The notes below the pieces were generated by a model. That model saw nothing but the letters and a program-made list of their open reading frames with translations, did not search any database and had not been told where the DNA came from. A stretch of 64,000 nucleotides of DNA. It comes from Roseiarcus sp963742305. Lineage in GTDB: Bacteria; Pseudomonadota; Alphaproteobacteria; Rhizobiales; Beijerinckiaceae. The stretch covers positions 233,518 to 297,517 of the forward strand of contig CAVULN010000017.1 in the NCBI GenBank assembly GCA_963742305.1, written 5' to 3'. A program made the position numbers and the translations under genes. Shown one piece after another: positions 1 to 8,777 of this stretch; position 1 is the first letter of the stretch, and each line of letters begins with the position of its first letter.

Positions 1-450
1 CATCATCAGGGCGCGGCCGATCGCGGTCGCCTGCTGCTCGCCGCCCGACAATGTGCCGGCAAGCGAGCGGCGGCGCTCCTTGAGATTGGGAAATGCCTCC
101 ATGACCGCGTCGAGCGTCCAGGGCCCCGTCCGCCCGGCATAGCGCGCGAGCTGGAGGTTTTCCTCGACCGTCAGGCGGGCGAACAGGCGCCGGCCTTCGG
201 GAACGAGGGCCACGCCCAGCGCGGCGCGCGCGTGGGCGCTTTTTGCGCTGATGTCCTCGCCCTTGAAGGCGACGGCGCCGGCCGCGATCCGGTGCGCGCC
301 GGCGATCGTGCGCAGAAGCGTGGTCTTGCCCGCCCCGTTCGCGCCGACAAGCGCGACCGTCTCGCCCCTGTCGATGGAAAGGCTCACCCCCCGCACGGCC
401 TGGAGCTGGCCGTGGCGCGCTTCGAGCCGTTCGACCGAAAGCAGCGTCAC
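1..450 (-). CDS. livF: Branched-chain amino acid-type ABC transporter ATPase LivF (3' end outside window)
   Basis: Cytoplasmic ATPase of a Liv-type (HAAT) importer. The N-terminal 150 residues are present. They include the Walker A motif GANGAGKTT at about residue 36 and the ABC signature LSGGEQQ just before the window edge; Walker B lies outside. The start is a GTG at 450 whose GTGA overlaps the livG stop by 4 bases, so the two ATPases are translationally coupled. The binding protein, livG and livF run in that order on the minus strand. The permease genes livH and livM are not between them and may lie beyond the left edge. Substrate cannot be told from the ATPase. Confidence 0.93.
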   Translation of the reverse strand, partial: MTLLSVERLEARHGQLQAVRGVSLSIDRGETVALVGANGAGKTTLLRTIAGAHRIAAGAVAFKGEDISAKSAHARAALGVALVPEGRRLFARLTVEENLQLARYAGRTGPWTLDAVMEAFPNLKERRRSLAGTLSGGEQQATAIGRALMM

Positions 451-1190
451 ACCACGCCTCCGCCGAGATAGGCCTCGATCACGCGCGGATCGGCCATCAC
501 GCTCTCAGGCGCGCCGTCCGCGATGATCCGCCCCGCGTCCATGCAGACGAGGCGCTCGGCAACTTTAAGCAGGATATGCACGATATGCTCGATCCACACG
601 ATCGCGATCCCGCGCGCTTTCAGTTCCAGAATGATGTCGACGAGCTCGTTGGCCTCGGCGTCGGTGAGGCCGCCGCCGATCTCATCGAGGAGCAGCACCG
701 CCGGGCCGGTCGCGAGCGCGCGGGCAAGTTCGAGCCGCTTGCGGTCGATGAGGCCGAGCGTCTCGGCGCGCCGGTTGGCGACCCCCGACATGGCGGTGAG
801 CGCAAGCGAGTCGATCGTCTGCTCATAGGCGCGCTCCCGCACGAGCCCGCCGCCATGGGAGGCTGCGGTGAAGACATTCTCGAACACCGTCATGCCGCTG
901 AAGGGCCTCGGAATCTGATGCGTGCGCGCAAGCCCCCGCCGGCAGCGCTCGGCCGTCGGCGCGAAGGTCACGTCCTCGCCGAGAAAGCGCACCCGCCCGC
1001 CGGTCGGCGCATGCGCGCCGACGAGCAGGCTCAAGAGCGTCGTCTTGCCCGCCCCGTTCGGCCCGACCACGCCGACCGCCTCGCCGGCGCGGACGGAAAA
1101 GTCGACTCGATCGAGCACCAGAAGGGCGCCGAAGCTCTTCGTCAGGCCTTCCGCCTGAAGCAGAAGGTCGCCGGCGCGCGCGCCGGACAT
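447..1190 (-). CDS. livG: Branched-chain amino acid-type ABC transporter ATPase LivG
   Basis: This 247-residue ATPase is normal length for LivG. Walker A GPNGAGKTT is at about residue 43. A degenerate signature (LIDRKRLELARAL) is followed by Walker B AVLLLDEIGGGL, and a switch histidine sits in VWIEH. It should pair with LivF as the heterodimeric motor of an amino-acid or amide importer. The gene starts 20 bases after the binding-protein stop and overlaps livF by 4 bases, consistent with one operon. The signature lacks a classic LSGGQ, which is usual for this LivG subgroup. Confidence 0.95.
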   Translation of the reverse strand: MSGARAGDLLLQAEGLTKSFGALLVLDRVDFSVRAGEAVGVVGPNGAGKTTLLSLLVGAHAPTGGRVRFLGEDVTFAPTAERCRRGLARTHQIPRPFSGMTVFENVFTAASHGGGLVRERAYEQTIDSLALTAMSGVANRRAETLGLIDRKRLELARALATGPAVLLLDEIGGGLTDAEANELVDIILELKARGIAIVWIEHIVHILLKVAERLVCMDAGRIIADGAPESVMADPRVIEAYLGGGVV

Positions 1191-1209
1191 CCCGTCCCCC
1201 TGCAGGCGG

Positions 1210-2532
1210 TCAGCTGTTGAACGGCCTGAGCTTCGCCTGGACGGGAACCTTCGGGTCGGTCGCGTTCTCCGTCACCGGGTAGTCGAGCGGGAACCGCGAG
1301 CCCGCCTTCGCCTTCACCCATTGGGTGCCGATGATCGGCCCCGGCGAGACGTTCGGCACGGGGCCCGAGGTGAAGTCGATCGGGCCGTCGATGGTGACGG
1401 TCTTCAGGGTCGACATCGCCTTGGCGACGGAGGCCTTGGTCTGCGGATCGCTGCTCGCCGAAAGGGCGGCCGCGCCCGCGTCGAACAGCGCGAGCGTCGC
1501 GCCGAGCTGCTGGGTCCACATCTTGCCGGACGCCTTCTCGTAGCCGTCGGCGAGCTCGTCGCCGCCGATGCCGGTGAGGGAGGACTTGTAGGGGAAGGCC
1601 TTGTGCCAGTAGGCGGCGCTGGCGAGATTATAGCCGAGATTGCCGAGCGAGGTCACTTCGGAGGGGAACAGCCCGGTCTTGGCGATCTGGGCGATCTTGA
1701 CCATTTTCGTGTAGCCCTGCTGGGCGGCCTGGCGCCAGAAGGCGGCGAAGTCGGGCGGGATCGGGAAGGTGTTGAAGATCTCGCATTTCTCGGCCTTGAA
1801 CTTGGCGATCTGGGCGGAATAGTCGGTCGTGCCGTCCTCATAAGGACCCGGATCGATGATCGTGAAGCCCGCCTTGGCCAGCGCGGGGGCGAGATTCTCG
1901 CGGATCGCATTGCCGTCGGCGTCGTTGGGATAGAGCACGCCGACCTTCTTGTTGGTCGGGATCAGGTTCCATTGCGAGACATAGGCCTTGAAGAACTCGC
2001 CGCCGCCGAAGCCGAAATGATAGGTCCACTTGAACGGCGACGGCTGGCCGGGCTTGGCGCCGCGCCCGAAATACCAGGCCTCCCACGGCATGACCGTCGA
2101 CATGCAGGGCACGCCCGCCGCCTCGCAGGCGTCGGCGACCGGGTTGATCACCTCGGGAGTCGAGATGACCAGCATCATGTCGATCTTGTCGGAATTGATG
2201 AGGGTCTTGGCCAATTGCCCGGCGCGCGACGGATCGGACTGGCTGTCGCGATCGAGGATCTCGACCCCATAGGTCCTGTCGCCAACCTTGAGCCCCGGGG
2301 CCAGCGCCTTGCGGGCGAGTTCGAGAATATAGCCGTCGGTCTCGCCGAATCCGGCGAGCTTGCCGGTCCGCGGGCTGACGAAGCCGACCTTGAGCGTCGC
2401 CTCGGGACCGGCCGCGAAAGCCCCGTACGGGCGAGCGGCCGCCGCAAGGCCCGCGGCGCCCGCGGTTATCATCAGGCCGCGGCGCGAGATGGGCGCGCCG
2501 CCGAAAGCGGGAATGGTTGGTCTGCCGTTCAT
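1210..2532 (-). CDS. Liv-type ABC transporter substrate-binding protein, Tat-exported
   Basis: Periplasmic binding protein of the Peripla_BP_6 (leucine/amide receptor) family, about 440 residues. The N-terminus carries a Tat-like leader (SRRGLMITAGAAGLAAAARP) ending near an AFA-AG cleavage site. The mature protein begins with the family-typical TLKVGFVSPRTGKLAGFGE. The ATG at 2532 was chosen because a GGGAGG ribosome site lies about 9 bases upstream; the longer upstream reading lacks a leader. It heads the operon with livG and livF. Substrate is unknown: the family takes branched-chain amino acids, amides, urea and aromatic acids. Confidence 0.9.
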   Translation of the reverse strand: MNGRPTIPAFGGAPISRRGLMITAGAAGLAAAARPYGAFAAGPEATLKVGFVSPRTGKLAGFGETDGYILELARKALAPGLKVGDRTYGVEILDRDSQSDPSRAGQLAKTLINSDKIDMMLVISTPEVINPVADACEAAGVPCMSTVMPWEAWYFGRGAKPGQPSPFKWTYHFGFGGGEFFKAYVSQWNLIPTNKKVGVLYPNDADGNAIRENLAPALAKAGFTIIDPGPYEDGTTDYSAQIAKFKAEKCEIFNTFPIPPDFAAFWRQAAQQGYTKMVKIAQIAKTGLFPSEVTSLGNLGYNLASAAYWHKAFPYKSSLTGIGGDELADGYEKASGKMWTQQLGATLALFDAGAAALSASSDPQTKASVAKAMSTLKTVTIDGPIDFTSGPVPNVSPGPIIGTQWVKAKAGSRFPLDYPVTENATDPKVPVQAKLRPFNS

Positions 2533-2625
2533 TTCATTTCCTCCCTGGCACGCGCCCTCGCGAGAGGGACGCTTTATGGTTTCCGTGCTCGACTCGATCG
2601 GATATCGGCTCCGCGGCGAGGCCAA

Positions 2626-2787
2626 ACAATCGCCCTCTGTATATCCGCTTCGCCCGCTCTACGTAAATCAAGCGGCGTCTTGCGCATCAATACCCCTTTA
2701 GTCGCGGCGGCGGGGGCCCGCCGATCCAATTGACGAAGACGCCCTGGAAGGACCAGTCTCCCGCGCCGAGCGGCGCGAGGAACGCGA
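2626..2787. promoter_or_regulatory. Divergent intergenic region between binding protein and secreted-protein gene
   Basis: The region separates two divergently transcribed genes and must hold their promoters. I see no confident -35/-10 pair, operator or riboswitch fold in it. Confidence 0.3.
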
Positions 2788-3264
2788 ATGGGTCGGGGTG
2801 AGTGGAAACGCGCGTTCGCGGCCGCGCTCGCCTTCGGCGCGCTCTCCCTCGCCTCCCCCGCCGCGGCCGTGAGCCGACCCGCTTATTGCGCCGGAGACGC
2901 TCCGCCGCGGGCGCCGGTTCCCGTCCCCAGCGCGTTCGAGGCGGACGTCGCGAGAACGTTCGGCGTCTCTGTCGACGCCGTGCGCCACGGCGGTTTCGTC
3001 CGCTGCGCCAGAGGCAAGCTTATGGCCTGCCTGGTCGGCGCCAACCTGAACTGCGGCAAGGCCAGCGCGCGCCGGTCGCTTCCCGGCGCCAGCGAATATT
3101 GCCGCGCCAACCCGAACGCGGACTTTATCCCGATGGCCGCGACCGGCCACGACACGATCTACGCTTGGCGGTGCGCGGGCGGGCGTGCGGTCGCCGGCGC
3201 CGCGGTCCGGGCGGTCGATCCCAACGGCTATGACGCGGGGAACTGGAAAGAGGTCGGCCGATAG
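2788..3264 (+). CDS. Small secreted cysteine-rich hypothetical protein
   Basis: This 158-residue protein has a clear Sec signal peptide (basic GEWKR, then an Ala/Leu core ending SPAAA near residue 27). The mature part has six cysteines (AYC, VRC, MAC, LNC, EYC, WRC), enough for three disulfides, so it is probably periplasmic and oxidised. No catalytic motif is recognisable. Similar unannotated secreted proteins with Cys-Ala-Gly and HGGFVRC-type segments occur in Rhizobiales, as far as I recall. It stands alone between the Liv operon and groES; function unknown. Confidence 0.7.
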   Translation: MGRGEWKRAFAAALAFGALSLASPAAAVSRPAYCAGDAPPRAPVPVPSAFEADVARTFGVSVDAVRHGGFVRCARGKLMACLVGANLNCGKASARRSLPGASEYCRANPNADFIPMAATGHDTIYAWRCAGGRAVAGAAVRAVDPNGYDAGNWKEVGR

Positions 3265-3472
3265 GCTCGTTTGTCGCGGCGGCGCTTCCGAGATCCGGCT
3301 TCGCGATCTTGAGTTCCGTTGGCCCCAGGGGCTAACTGATGTTGGGAAATCAGGGTAATAGAGCGCCCGCCCGGACTCAAACGAGAGGATCTCGATTGCG
3401 GACTTGGGGCTTCCGCGCAAGCAGAAGAACTGGCCGATCAGGTCTCAAAGAGCATTGGACAAGGAGGAAAGC

Positions 3473-3805
3473 ATGAAGTTTCGCCCGCTGCATGATCGCG
3501 TCGTCGTCAGGCGCCTCGACGCGGAAGAGAAGACCAAGGGCGGGATCATCATTCCCGACACCGCCAAGGAGAAGCCGCAGGAGGGCGAAGTGGTCGCCGC
3601 CGGACCGGGGGCCCGCGATGAAAACGGCAAGCTCATTCCCCTCGAGCTCAAGGCCGGCGACCGCATCCTGTTCGGCAAATGGTCGGGGACCGAAGTCAAG
3701 CTCGACGGCGAAGAGCTTCTCATCATGAAGGAGAGCGACGTGATGGGCATCGTCGAAGGCCACGGAGGCGCGGGCCGCGCAGCGCCCGCCCGCAAGAAGA
3801 GCTGA
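3473..3805 (+). CDS. groES: Co-chaperonin GroES
   Basis: The 110-residue Cpn10 forms the heptameric lid of GroEL. It begins MKFRPLHDRVVVRR, contains the mobile-loop region EEKTKGGIIIPDTAKEKPQEG (split here as EEKTKGGIII and PDTAKEKPQ), and has the GEELLIMKESDVMGIVE end of the fold. A basic, Ala-rich tail (RAAPARKKS) extends past the usual end at about 96 residues. The start at 3473 follows a strong AAGGAGG site 6 bases upstream. No groEL follows and no CIRCE hairpin is visible upstream, so this looks like a solitary extra groES copy rather than the main heat-shock operon. Confidence 0.93.
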   Translation: MKFRPLHDRVVVRRLDAEEKTKGGIIIPDTAKEKPQEGEVVAAGPGARDENGKLIPLELKAGDRILFGKWSGTEVKLDGEELLIMKESDVMGIVEGHGGAGRAAPARKKS

Positions 3806-4017
3806 CTTGCAGGCGGTCGCCGCGAGCGCCAGTCCGATGGACGCCTTTCTAATCGCCACCGAGGCGATGGTCGCCGAGAAGCCCAACATGGAGACCCCGC
3901 GCCCCATGCCGGGAGGCGGGATGAAAGGACGGCCCCGGCCGCCCTTTCATCAGCGCCGTCCAGACCTGCGCCCGCGGCGCCAGCGGAGGCTGGCCCGAGC
4001 GATCGGCCGCCAGTCGA
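3806..4017. other. Convergent intergenic spacer
   Basis: It lies between the 3' ends of groES (plus) and the cyclase gene (minus). A GC-rich inverted stretch near 3920-3950 (GAAAGGACGGCCCCGGCCGCCCTTTC, arms GAAAGG-CGGCC) could act as a two-way terminator. I see no coding sequence. Confidence 0.35.
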
Positions 4018-5805
4018 TCACTCGGGCAGTCCGGCCTTCCGCAAGCCCTCTTCCAGGCGAGCGAGATCTTCGTCTCGGCGAAACGGCTGCCACTCCTTGA
4101 CCGTGTTGACCCGCAAGGAGGGATAGAGCTTCCGTAGCTGGTCCATCGCTTCCCTGGCCTCGGCAAGGCGCCCCGCGAGCGCGCTTGAGGCCGCAAGCTC
4201 GCGCAATCCGGGAAGATAAGTCGGACGGTGTTTCAGCGCCATCTCCGCATAAGCCATCGCCTCATCATTTCGCCCGGCAAGAAAATGAGCAAGCGCGATC
4301 CCGCCCTGGGCCCTGAAGATGTGGGGATCGAGCGGGCTCAGGCGCATGACCCACGTAAGCTGCTCGATCGCGGCGTCCAATTCTCCGCGAAAGGTTTTGA
4401 CCCATCCGGCGGACAGGAGCGCGGAAGCCAGATTGGGATTGAGCGCCAGCGCGCGGTCGAGAAATGCTGCGCCGGCGTCGATGTCGTGCCCGACAAAGGC
4501 GAGCCCGTATCCTCCCGTCGCGAGCGCCACCGGGTCGTCCGGGCCCAGGTCGACTGCCAGGCGCGCCAGGCGCACGCCCTCCGCGATCTCGCCCGGGCGA
4601 TCGATCAGCCAGGCGCTCGCCTTCCGCAATATGAAACAGAACGCGGCCATCCCGTAGGCGGACGCATATTCCCTGTCGAGCTCAATCGCCTTGTAGAACA
4701 ACCGAAGCGACTCGTCGGTGGACGCTCTCGTCCATGGGTGCAAGTTCGCCATCCCGCGCAGATAGTAATCGTAGGCGTCGAGATTCTCCGGGGGTTTGCG
4801 CTGAGCGCGATCGATCTCGGCTCGCTGAATCCTCGGCGCGATCGCTCCTACGGCCATCGCCGTCACCTGGTCCTGAAGCTGGAAAATATTGTCCAGTTCG
4901 CCGTCGAAACGGTCGGCCCAGATGTGGCTTCCGGTCGACGCGTCGATGAGCTGGCCAGCGATGCGGACCCGGTTCGACGCCCTCCGGACGCTGCCTTCGA
5001 GAACGTATCGCACGCCGAGTTCGCGCCCGACCCGTTTCACGTCGATTGCCTTCCCCTTGTACGCGAAGCTCGAGTTGCGCGCGATCACAAAGAGCTGCTT
5101 GAAGCGGGAGAGAGCCGTAATGATGTCTTCCACAATGCCGTCGGTAAAATATTCCTGTTCCGGATCGCCGCTCATGTTCTGAAACGGAAGAACGGCGATG
5201 GAAGGCTTCTCAGGCAGCGCCGGGGCGGCGGGCGCCGCGATCGCGTGATGCTCTCGCGAGGGCACGAATTTTTTGGCCGACAGCTCGGTCTCGATCGCGA
5301 ACACCTGAACCGGCTCCGCTATGTTCTTGAGCTGGACGCGCCCGAGATCCCTGAACGCAAGATCGGGCCGAGCCTTCACCTGGCGATAGGCGTCTTCCGA
5401 CAAGCAGATGCCGCCCGGCTCCGCCACCCCCTGAAGTCGCGCGGCGATGTTCACGCTGTCGCCCATCAGATCGCCATCGGCCTCTTCGACCACATCGCCG
5501 ACATGAATGCCGATCCGGAAGAGGATGCGGCGATCCCCCGGGACGCCGGCATTGCGCTCGATCAGCGCGTCTTGGACTTCGATGGCGCAGTAAACCGCAT
5601 CGATCGCGCTTCGGAACTCGACAATCGTGCCGTCCCCGGTCCGCTTGACGATGCGGCCCTTGTGGACCGCCACGGTCGGATCGATCAGGTCGCTGCGCAG
5701 CGCCCGCAATCGCGCCAGAATGCGATCCTCGTCCACGCCGGCGAGCCGGCTGTACCCGACAACGTCGGAGGCAAGAATCGCCACGAGCTTCCGGGCTTCC
5801 GCCAT
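4018..5805 (-). CDS. Class III adenylate/guanylate cyclase with TolB-like and TPR domains
   Basis: The 595-residue cytoplasmic protein has three parts. Residues 1-180 are a class III nucleotidyl cyclase catalytic domain, with metal-binding Asp in ILASDVVGYS, the KRTGDGTIVEF segment and MGDSVNIAARLQG. Residues about 200-350 are a TolB-like region (IAVLPFQNMSGDPEQEYF, YVLEGSVRR). The rest is TPR-type helical repeats. This cyclase-TolB-TPR layout is heavily expanded in Rhizobiales; signals and targets are mostly unknown. It should make cAMP (or cGMP) from ATP (GTP). The ATG at 5805 has a GGAAGG ribosome site and starts exactly at the catalytic domain. Confidence 0.9.
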   Translation of the reverse strand: MAEARKLVAILASDVVGYSRLAGVDEDRILARLRALRSDLIDPTVAVHKGRIVKRTGDGTIVEFRSAIDAVYCAIEVQDALIERNAGVPGDRRILFRIGIHVGDVVEEADGDLMGDSVNIAARLQGVAEPGGICLSEDAYRQVKARPDLAFRDLGRVQLKNIAEPVQVFAIETELSAKKFVPSREHHAIAAPAAPALPEKPSIAVLPFQNMSGDPEQEYFTDGIVEDIITALSRFKQLFVIARNSSFAYKGKAIDVKRVGRELGVRYVLEGSVRRASNRVRIAGQLIDASTGSHIWADRFDGELDNIFQLQDQVTAMAVGAIAPRIQRAEIDRAQRKPPENLDAYDYYLRGMANLHPWTRASTDESLRLFYKAIELDREYASAYGMAAFCFILRKASAWLIDRPGEIAEGVRLARLAVDLGPDDPVALATGGYGLAFVGHDIDAGAAFLDRALALNPNLASALLSAGWVKTFRGELDAAIEQLTWVMRLSPLDPHIFRAQGGIALAHFLAGRNDEAMAYAEMALKHRPTYLPGLRELAASSALAGRLAEAREAMDQLRKLYPSLRVNTVKEWQPFRRDEDLARLEEGLRKAGLPE

Positions 5806-6377
5806 CGCGCCCCTTCCTCCATGGAGCCTAGCACCAAGAGGACGACGAATCACGTTGCGCCGATCCGTTGGCGCCCGCCCGCCGAGGTTCCAAACCACTT
5901 CTGCGCGGCCAAGGCGCTTCAAGCCTTCAGAAGCGAGAAACGCGACGAGAGTCTTCGCCTCGAGCCGCGTGGTCCAGATCGGCATGACACTGTAGCCAGT
6001 CCCGAACGCCTCCTCCGCGCGGACCTGCATGCCACGAAATCCGATGTCCCTTCGCGTCGAACCCCGGACTTGATAAATCGTCTTGCGCCTTGTCCGCTTC
6101 GCGCCCCAAAGCGGTTGCATCCCCCAACGCAAACAGGTCTTAATCCAGGGCCCGTGGTCCGGGCGGAATTTTTGCGCGATTGTCTTGCGAAAAACCGAAG
6201 TCTGTGCTATATAATTCCCATTCGCTGGACCAGACCCCGCTCGGTGAGGTTCGAAGAGGCGAGGAGGACGGAGAGCCTGCGGGATTGTGATCTTTCGGCC
6301 ACAGTGTGGACAGGGGAAGATTTTTTTTATTTTTTCCGCCGTAACCCATTGAAAAGGCCCAATTCGGATGAATAAAA
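5806..6377. other. Intergenic region upstream of the cyclase gene
   Basis: About 570 bases with no supported gene. Readings through it are not protein-like. It must contain the cyclase promoter. The portion from about 6180 to 6380 is clearly richer in A and T (including a run of T at 6320-6340) than the flanking genes. Confidence 0.4.
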
Positions 6378-6415
6378 GCAAATAAATGCAAGCCCTTTTG
6401 CTTGGCTTTATTTGC
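6378..6415 (-). terminator. Hairpin with following T-rich run downstream of the NADH dehydrogenase gene
   Basis: GCAAATAAA (6378-6386) pairs with TTTATTTGC (6407-6415), and CAAGC pairs with GCTTG inside. On the minus strand the hairpin is followed by TTTTATT. It sits 45 bases past the stop of the type-II NADH dehydrogenase gene, the usual place for an intrinsic terminator. A second GC-rich hairpin, CCGGCC-CCT-GGCCGG, lies at 6441-6455. Confidence 0.45.
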
Positions 6416-6459
6416 ATTCGCTTGGTTTTGCTTGGAGCGACCGGCCCCTGGCCGGCCGG

Positions 6460-7783
6460 CTAGTGGAGTTTGACCCTCGGCCCGGCGCGCCGAGAGAGGC
6501 CGCGCGCCAGCGTGTCTAGCGCGGTCTTGGCCACTCCGTGCAGCGCCCGCTCATGCATCTTGTAGAGCGAGCGGTAGGCCCATCGGGCGAGGACGCCTTC
6601 GATGAACACGTTCCCGCCGACCGCGAGGTTCATGAGATTGCCGATCGCGCCCATCCGCCCGAACGACACCAGCGAGCCGAAGTCGCGATAGACGAACGGC
6701 TCGAGCGGCAGCCCCTGCAGGCGGCGCCTCAACTGCCTGGCGAGGTGGGAGGCTTCCTGGTGGGCGGTCTGGGCGCGCGGCGGCGCCGGGGCCTCGAACC
6801 CTGCCCGAGGGACCGCCGCGCAGTCGCCGATAGCGAAGATGTCCCCGTCGCTGGTCGTCCTCAAGGTCGCGTCCGTCACGAGTTGGCCGGCACGATTGAC
6901 TTCGAGCCCGTCGAGACGGGCGAGCACGTCCGGCCCTCTCACCCCGGCCGCCCAAACGGCGAGTTCGGCGGGGATAAACTCGCCGCCCGCCAGCTCGATC
7001 CCGTCCGCGCGCACGGCCGACACGCGCGCGTTCGTGCGCACCTCGACGCCCATTTTGGTCAGGATCTTGAGGGTCGCGGTCGAGATTCGCTCCGGCAGCG
7101 CGGGCAAGATCCGGTTCGCTCCCTCGATCAGAACGATGCGGATGTCGCGGTCGGGGTCGACCTGATCGAGGCCATACGCCACCATCTCGCGCAGGCTCTC
7201 ATGGAGCTCGGCCGCAAGCTCGGCGCCGGTCGCGCCCGCGCCGATGATCGCGACGTGCAATTGGCCGGCGCGGATCGGCCCGCTCTGGGCCTGGGCGCGC
7301 AAGCCGGCGTTGACCAGGCGATGGTGGAATCGCACCGCCTGCTCGGCGGTCTCCAGCGGAACGGCGAATTCCGCCGCGCCGGGCGTGCCGAAATCGTTGG
7401 TCACACTGCCGACGGCGATGATGAGCGTGTCGTAGGGAATGCTGCGGGGCGCCGCGATCTCGCGGCCCTCGGCGTCATGGGTCGCGCCGAGCTTGACCAT
7501 CTTCGCCGTGCGGTCGAGGCCGATCATCTCGCCGAAATGATAGCGGAAATGATGCCAATGCGCCTGGGCGAGATAGTTCAGCTGGTGCTCGGAAGGGTCC
7601 ATGCTGCCCGCCGCCACCGAGTGCAGCAGCGGCTTCCACAAATGGGTGCGGCCGCGCTCGACGAGAGCGACATCGGCAAGCCGGCGCTTGCCGAGGCTGT
7701 CGCCGAGACGGGTGACAAGCTCGAAGTCCCGCCGCGCCGCCGCCGACGACGACAATTCGGTGATCGCTGGCCGGCGGCGCCAT
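6460..7783 (-). pseudogene. ndh: Type II NADH dehydrogenase (NDH-2), frameshifted near the N-terminus
   Basis: Membrane-associated flavoprotein that passes electrons from NADH to quinone without pumping protons. The start MAPPASDHRIVVVGGGAAG (FAD Rossmann) at 7783 is in one frame. The rest (LELVTRLGDSLG onward) is in the next. The break is GGACTTCGAGCT near 7724, which reads GGACTCGAGCT in family members, so one extra T explains it. Further on, HVAIIGAGATGAELAAEL is the NADH Rossmann fold and GDIFAIGDCAAVP the second FAD contact. Corrected length is about 440 residues, normal for NDH-2. Whether the indel is real or a sequencing error is not decidable here. Confidence 0.85.
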
Positions 7784-7922
7784 GACGTCCGAAGCCCTCC
7801 CGCGCGCCCGCGCATTGGACAAAAAAGCCCGCCCGCCCTTCCAATCTCGCCGGCTTCGACGGGCATTGGTTAGCACGGCGGGGCGAAGAACCCCAACCGG
7901 CCGATGGGCGGAGCGGGCTACG

Positions 7923-8777
7923 CTAGCTCGACCCGCCCTGCAACTCGCGGCGATAAGGGTGGGCCGGGTATACGCCGAGAATGCGCAATTCGCGGGAGAA
8001 GAACTTGAGCTCCTCGAGCGCGCGGGCGAGCGGCGGGTCGTTCGGGTGTCCGTCGACGTCGGAGAGGAACTGGGTGGCGGTGAACTCGCCGCCTTCCATG
8101 TAGCTCTCGAGCTTGGTCATGTTGACCCCGTTGGTGGCGAAGCCGCCCAGCGCCTTGTAGAGCGCGGCCGGCACATTGCGGACGCGAAAGACAAAGGTCG
8201 TCACCACCGGCCCGTTGCCCCCGGGCGTCCAGCGTTCGTCCCTCGACAGCACCACAAAGCGGGTCGTGTTGTGGGTTTCGTCCTCGACGTCCGACGCCAG
8301 CGTCTTGAGGCCGTAAATCTGACCGGCGAGCTGCGTCGCCAGCGCAGCGCGGCTCTTGTCCGACCATTCCGCAATTTCGCGCGCGGCGCCGGCGGTGTCG
8401 CCGGCGACGACCGGCTGAAGCTTCAGGCGGCGGATGATGTTGCGGCACTGGCCGAGCGCATGGGTGTGGCTATGGACGCTCCGCAAGTCCTCGATGCGGG
8501 CGCCCGGAACCGCCAGCAACTGAAAGTGGATCGGCAGAAAGGTCTCGCCCACGATATGCAGCCCCGACGCCGGCAAGAGCGAATGGATGTCAGCGACCCG
8601 CCCGGCGATCGAGTTCTCGATCGGGATCATCGCCAGTTCGGAGCCGCCGTCCGTCACGGCCGCAAAAGCGTCTTCGAAAGTGGCGCAGGGGAGCGGGTCC
8701 AGATCGGGAAAATTGTCGACGCAGGCGATATGCGAGTTGGCCCCTGGCTCGCCCTGATAAGCGATGGTGTTCTTCAT
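7923..8777 (-). CDS. pheA: Prephenate dehydratase
   Basis: Converts prephenate to phenylpyruvate in phenylalanine synthesis. The 284-residue protein has the catalytic domain first (IAYQGEPGANSH, IPIENSIAGRV, HNTTRFVVL containing the catalytic Thr-Thr-Arg-Phe). The regulatory ACT domain follows (AALYKALGGFATNGVNMTKLES), where phenylalanine feedback inhibition acts. It is a monofunctional dehydratase without a fused chorismate mutase, as is normal in alphaproteobacteria. It overlaps the kdsB stop by ATGA, so it is translated from the same message. Confidence 0.97.
   Translation of the reverse strand: MKNTIAYQGEPGANSHIACVDNFPDLDPLPCATFEDAFAAVTDGGSELAMIPIENSIAGRVADIHSLLPASGLHIVGETFLPIHFQLLAVPGARIEDLRSVHSHTHALGQCRNIIRRLKLQPVVAGDTAGAAREIAEWSDKSRAALATQLAGQIYGLKTLASDVEDETHNTTRFVVLSRDERWTPGGNGPVVTTFVFRVRNVPAALYKALGGFATNGVNMTKLESYMEGGEFTATQFLSDVDGHPNDPPLARALEELKFFSRELRILGVYPAHPYRRELQGGSS

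Noticed and set aside
576..1220. Long plus-strand reading opposite livG
   Set aside because: It is the reverse shadow of livG; its His/Arg/Ala-rich content and lack of any domain match antisense of a GC-rich gene.
1321..2733. 470-codon plus-strand reading opposite the binding-protein gene
   Set aside because: Antisense shadow of a clear Tat-exported binding protein with ribosome site and operon context on the other strand.
6460..7783. Programmed frameshifting in ndh, rfbC, accC or purM
   Set aside because: The break sites lack a common slippery heptamer or downstream fold and none of these families uses recoding.
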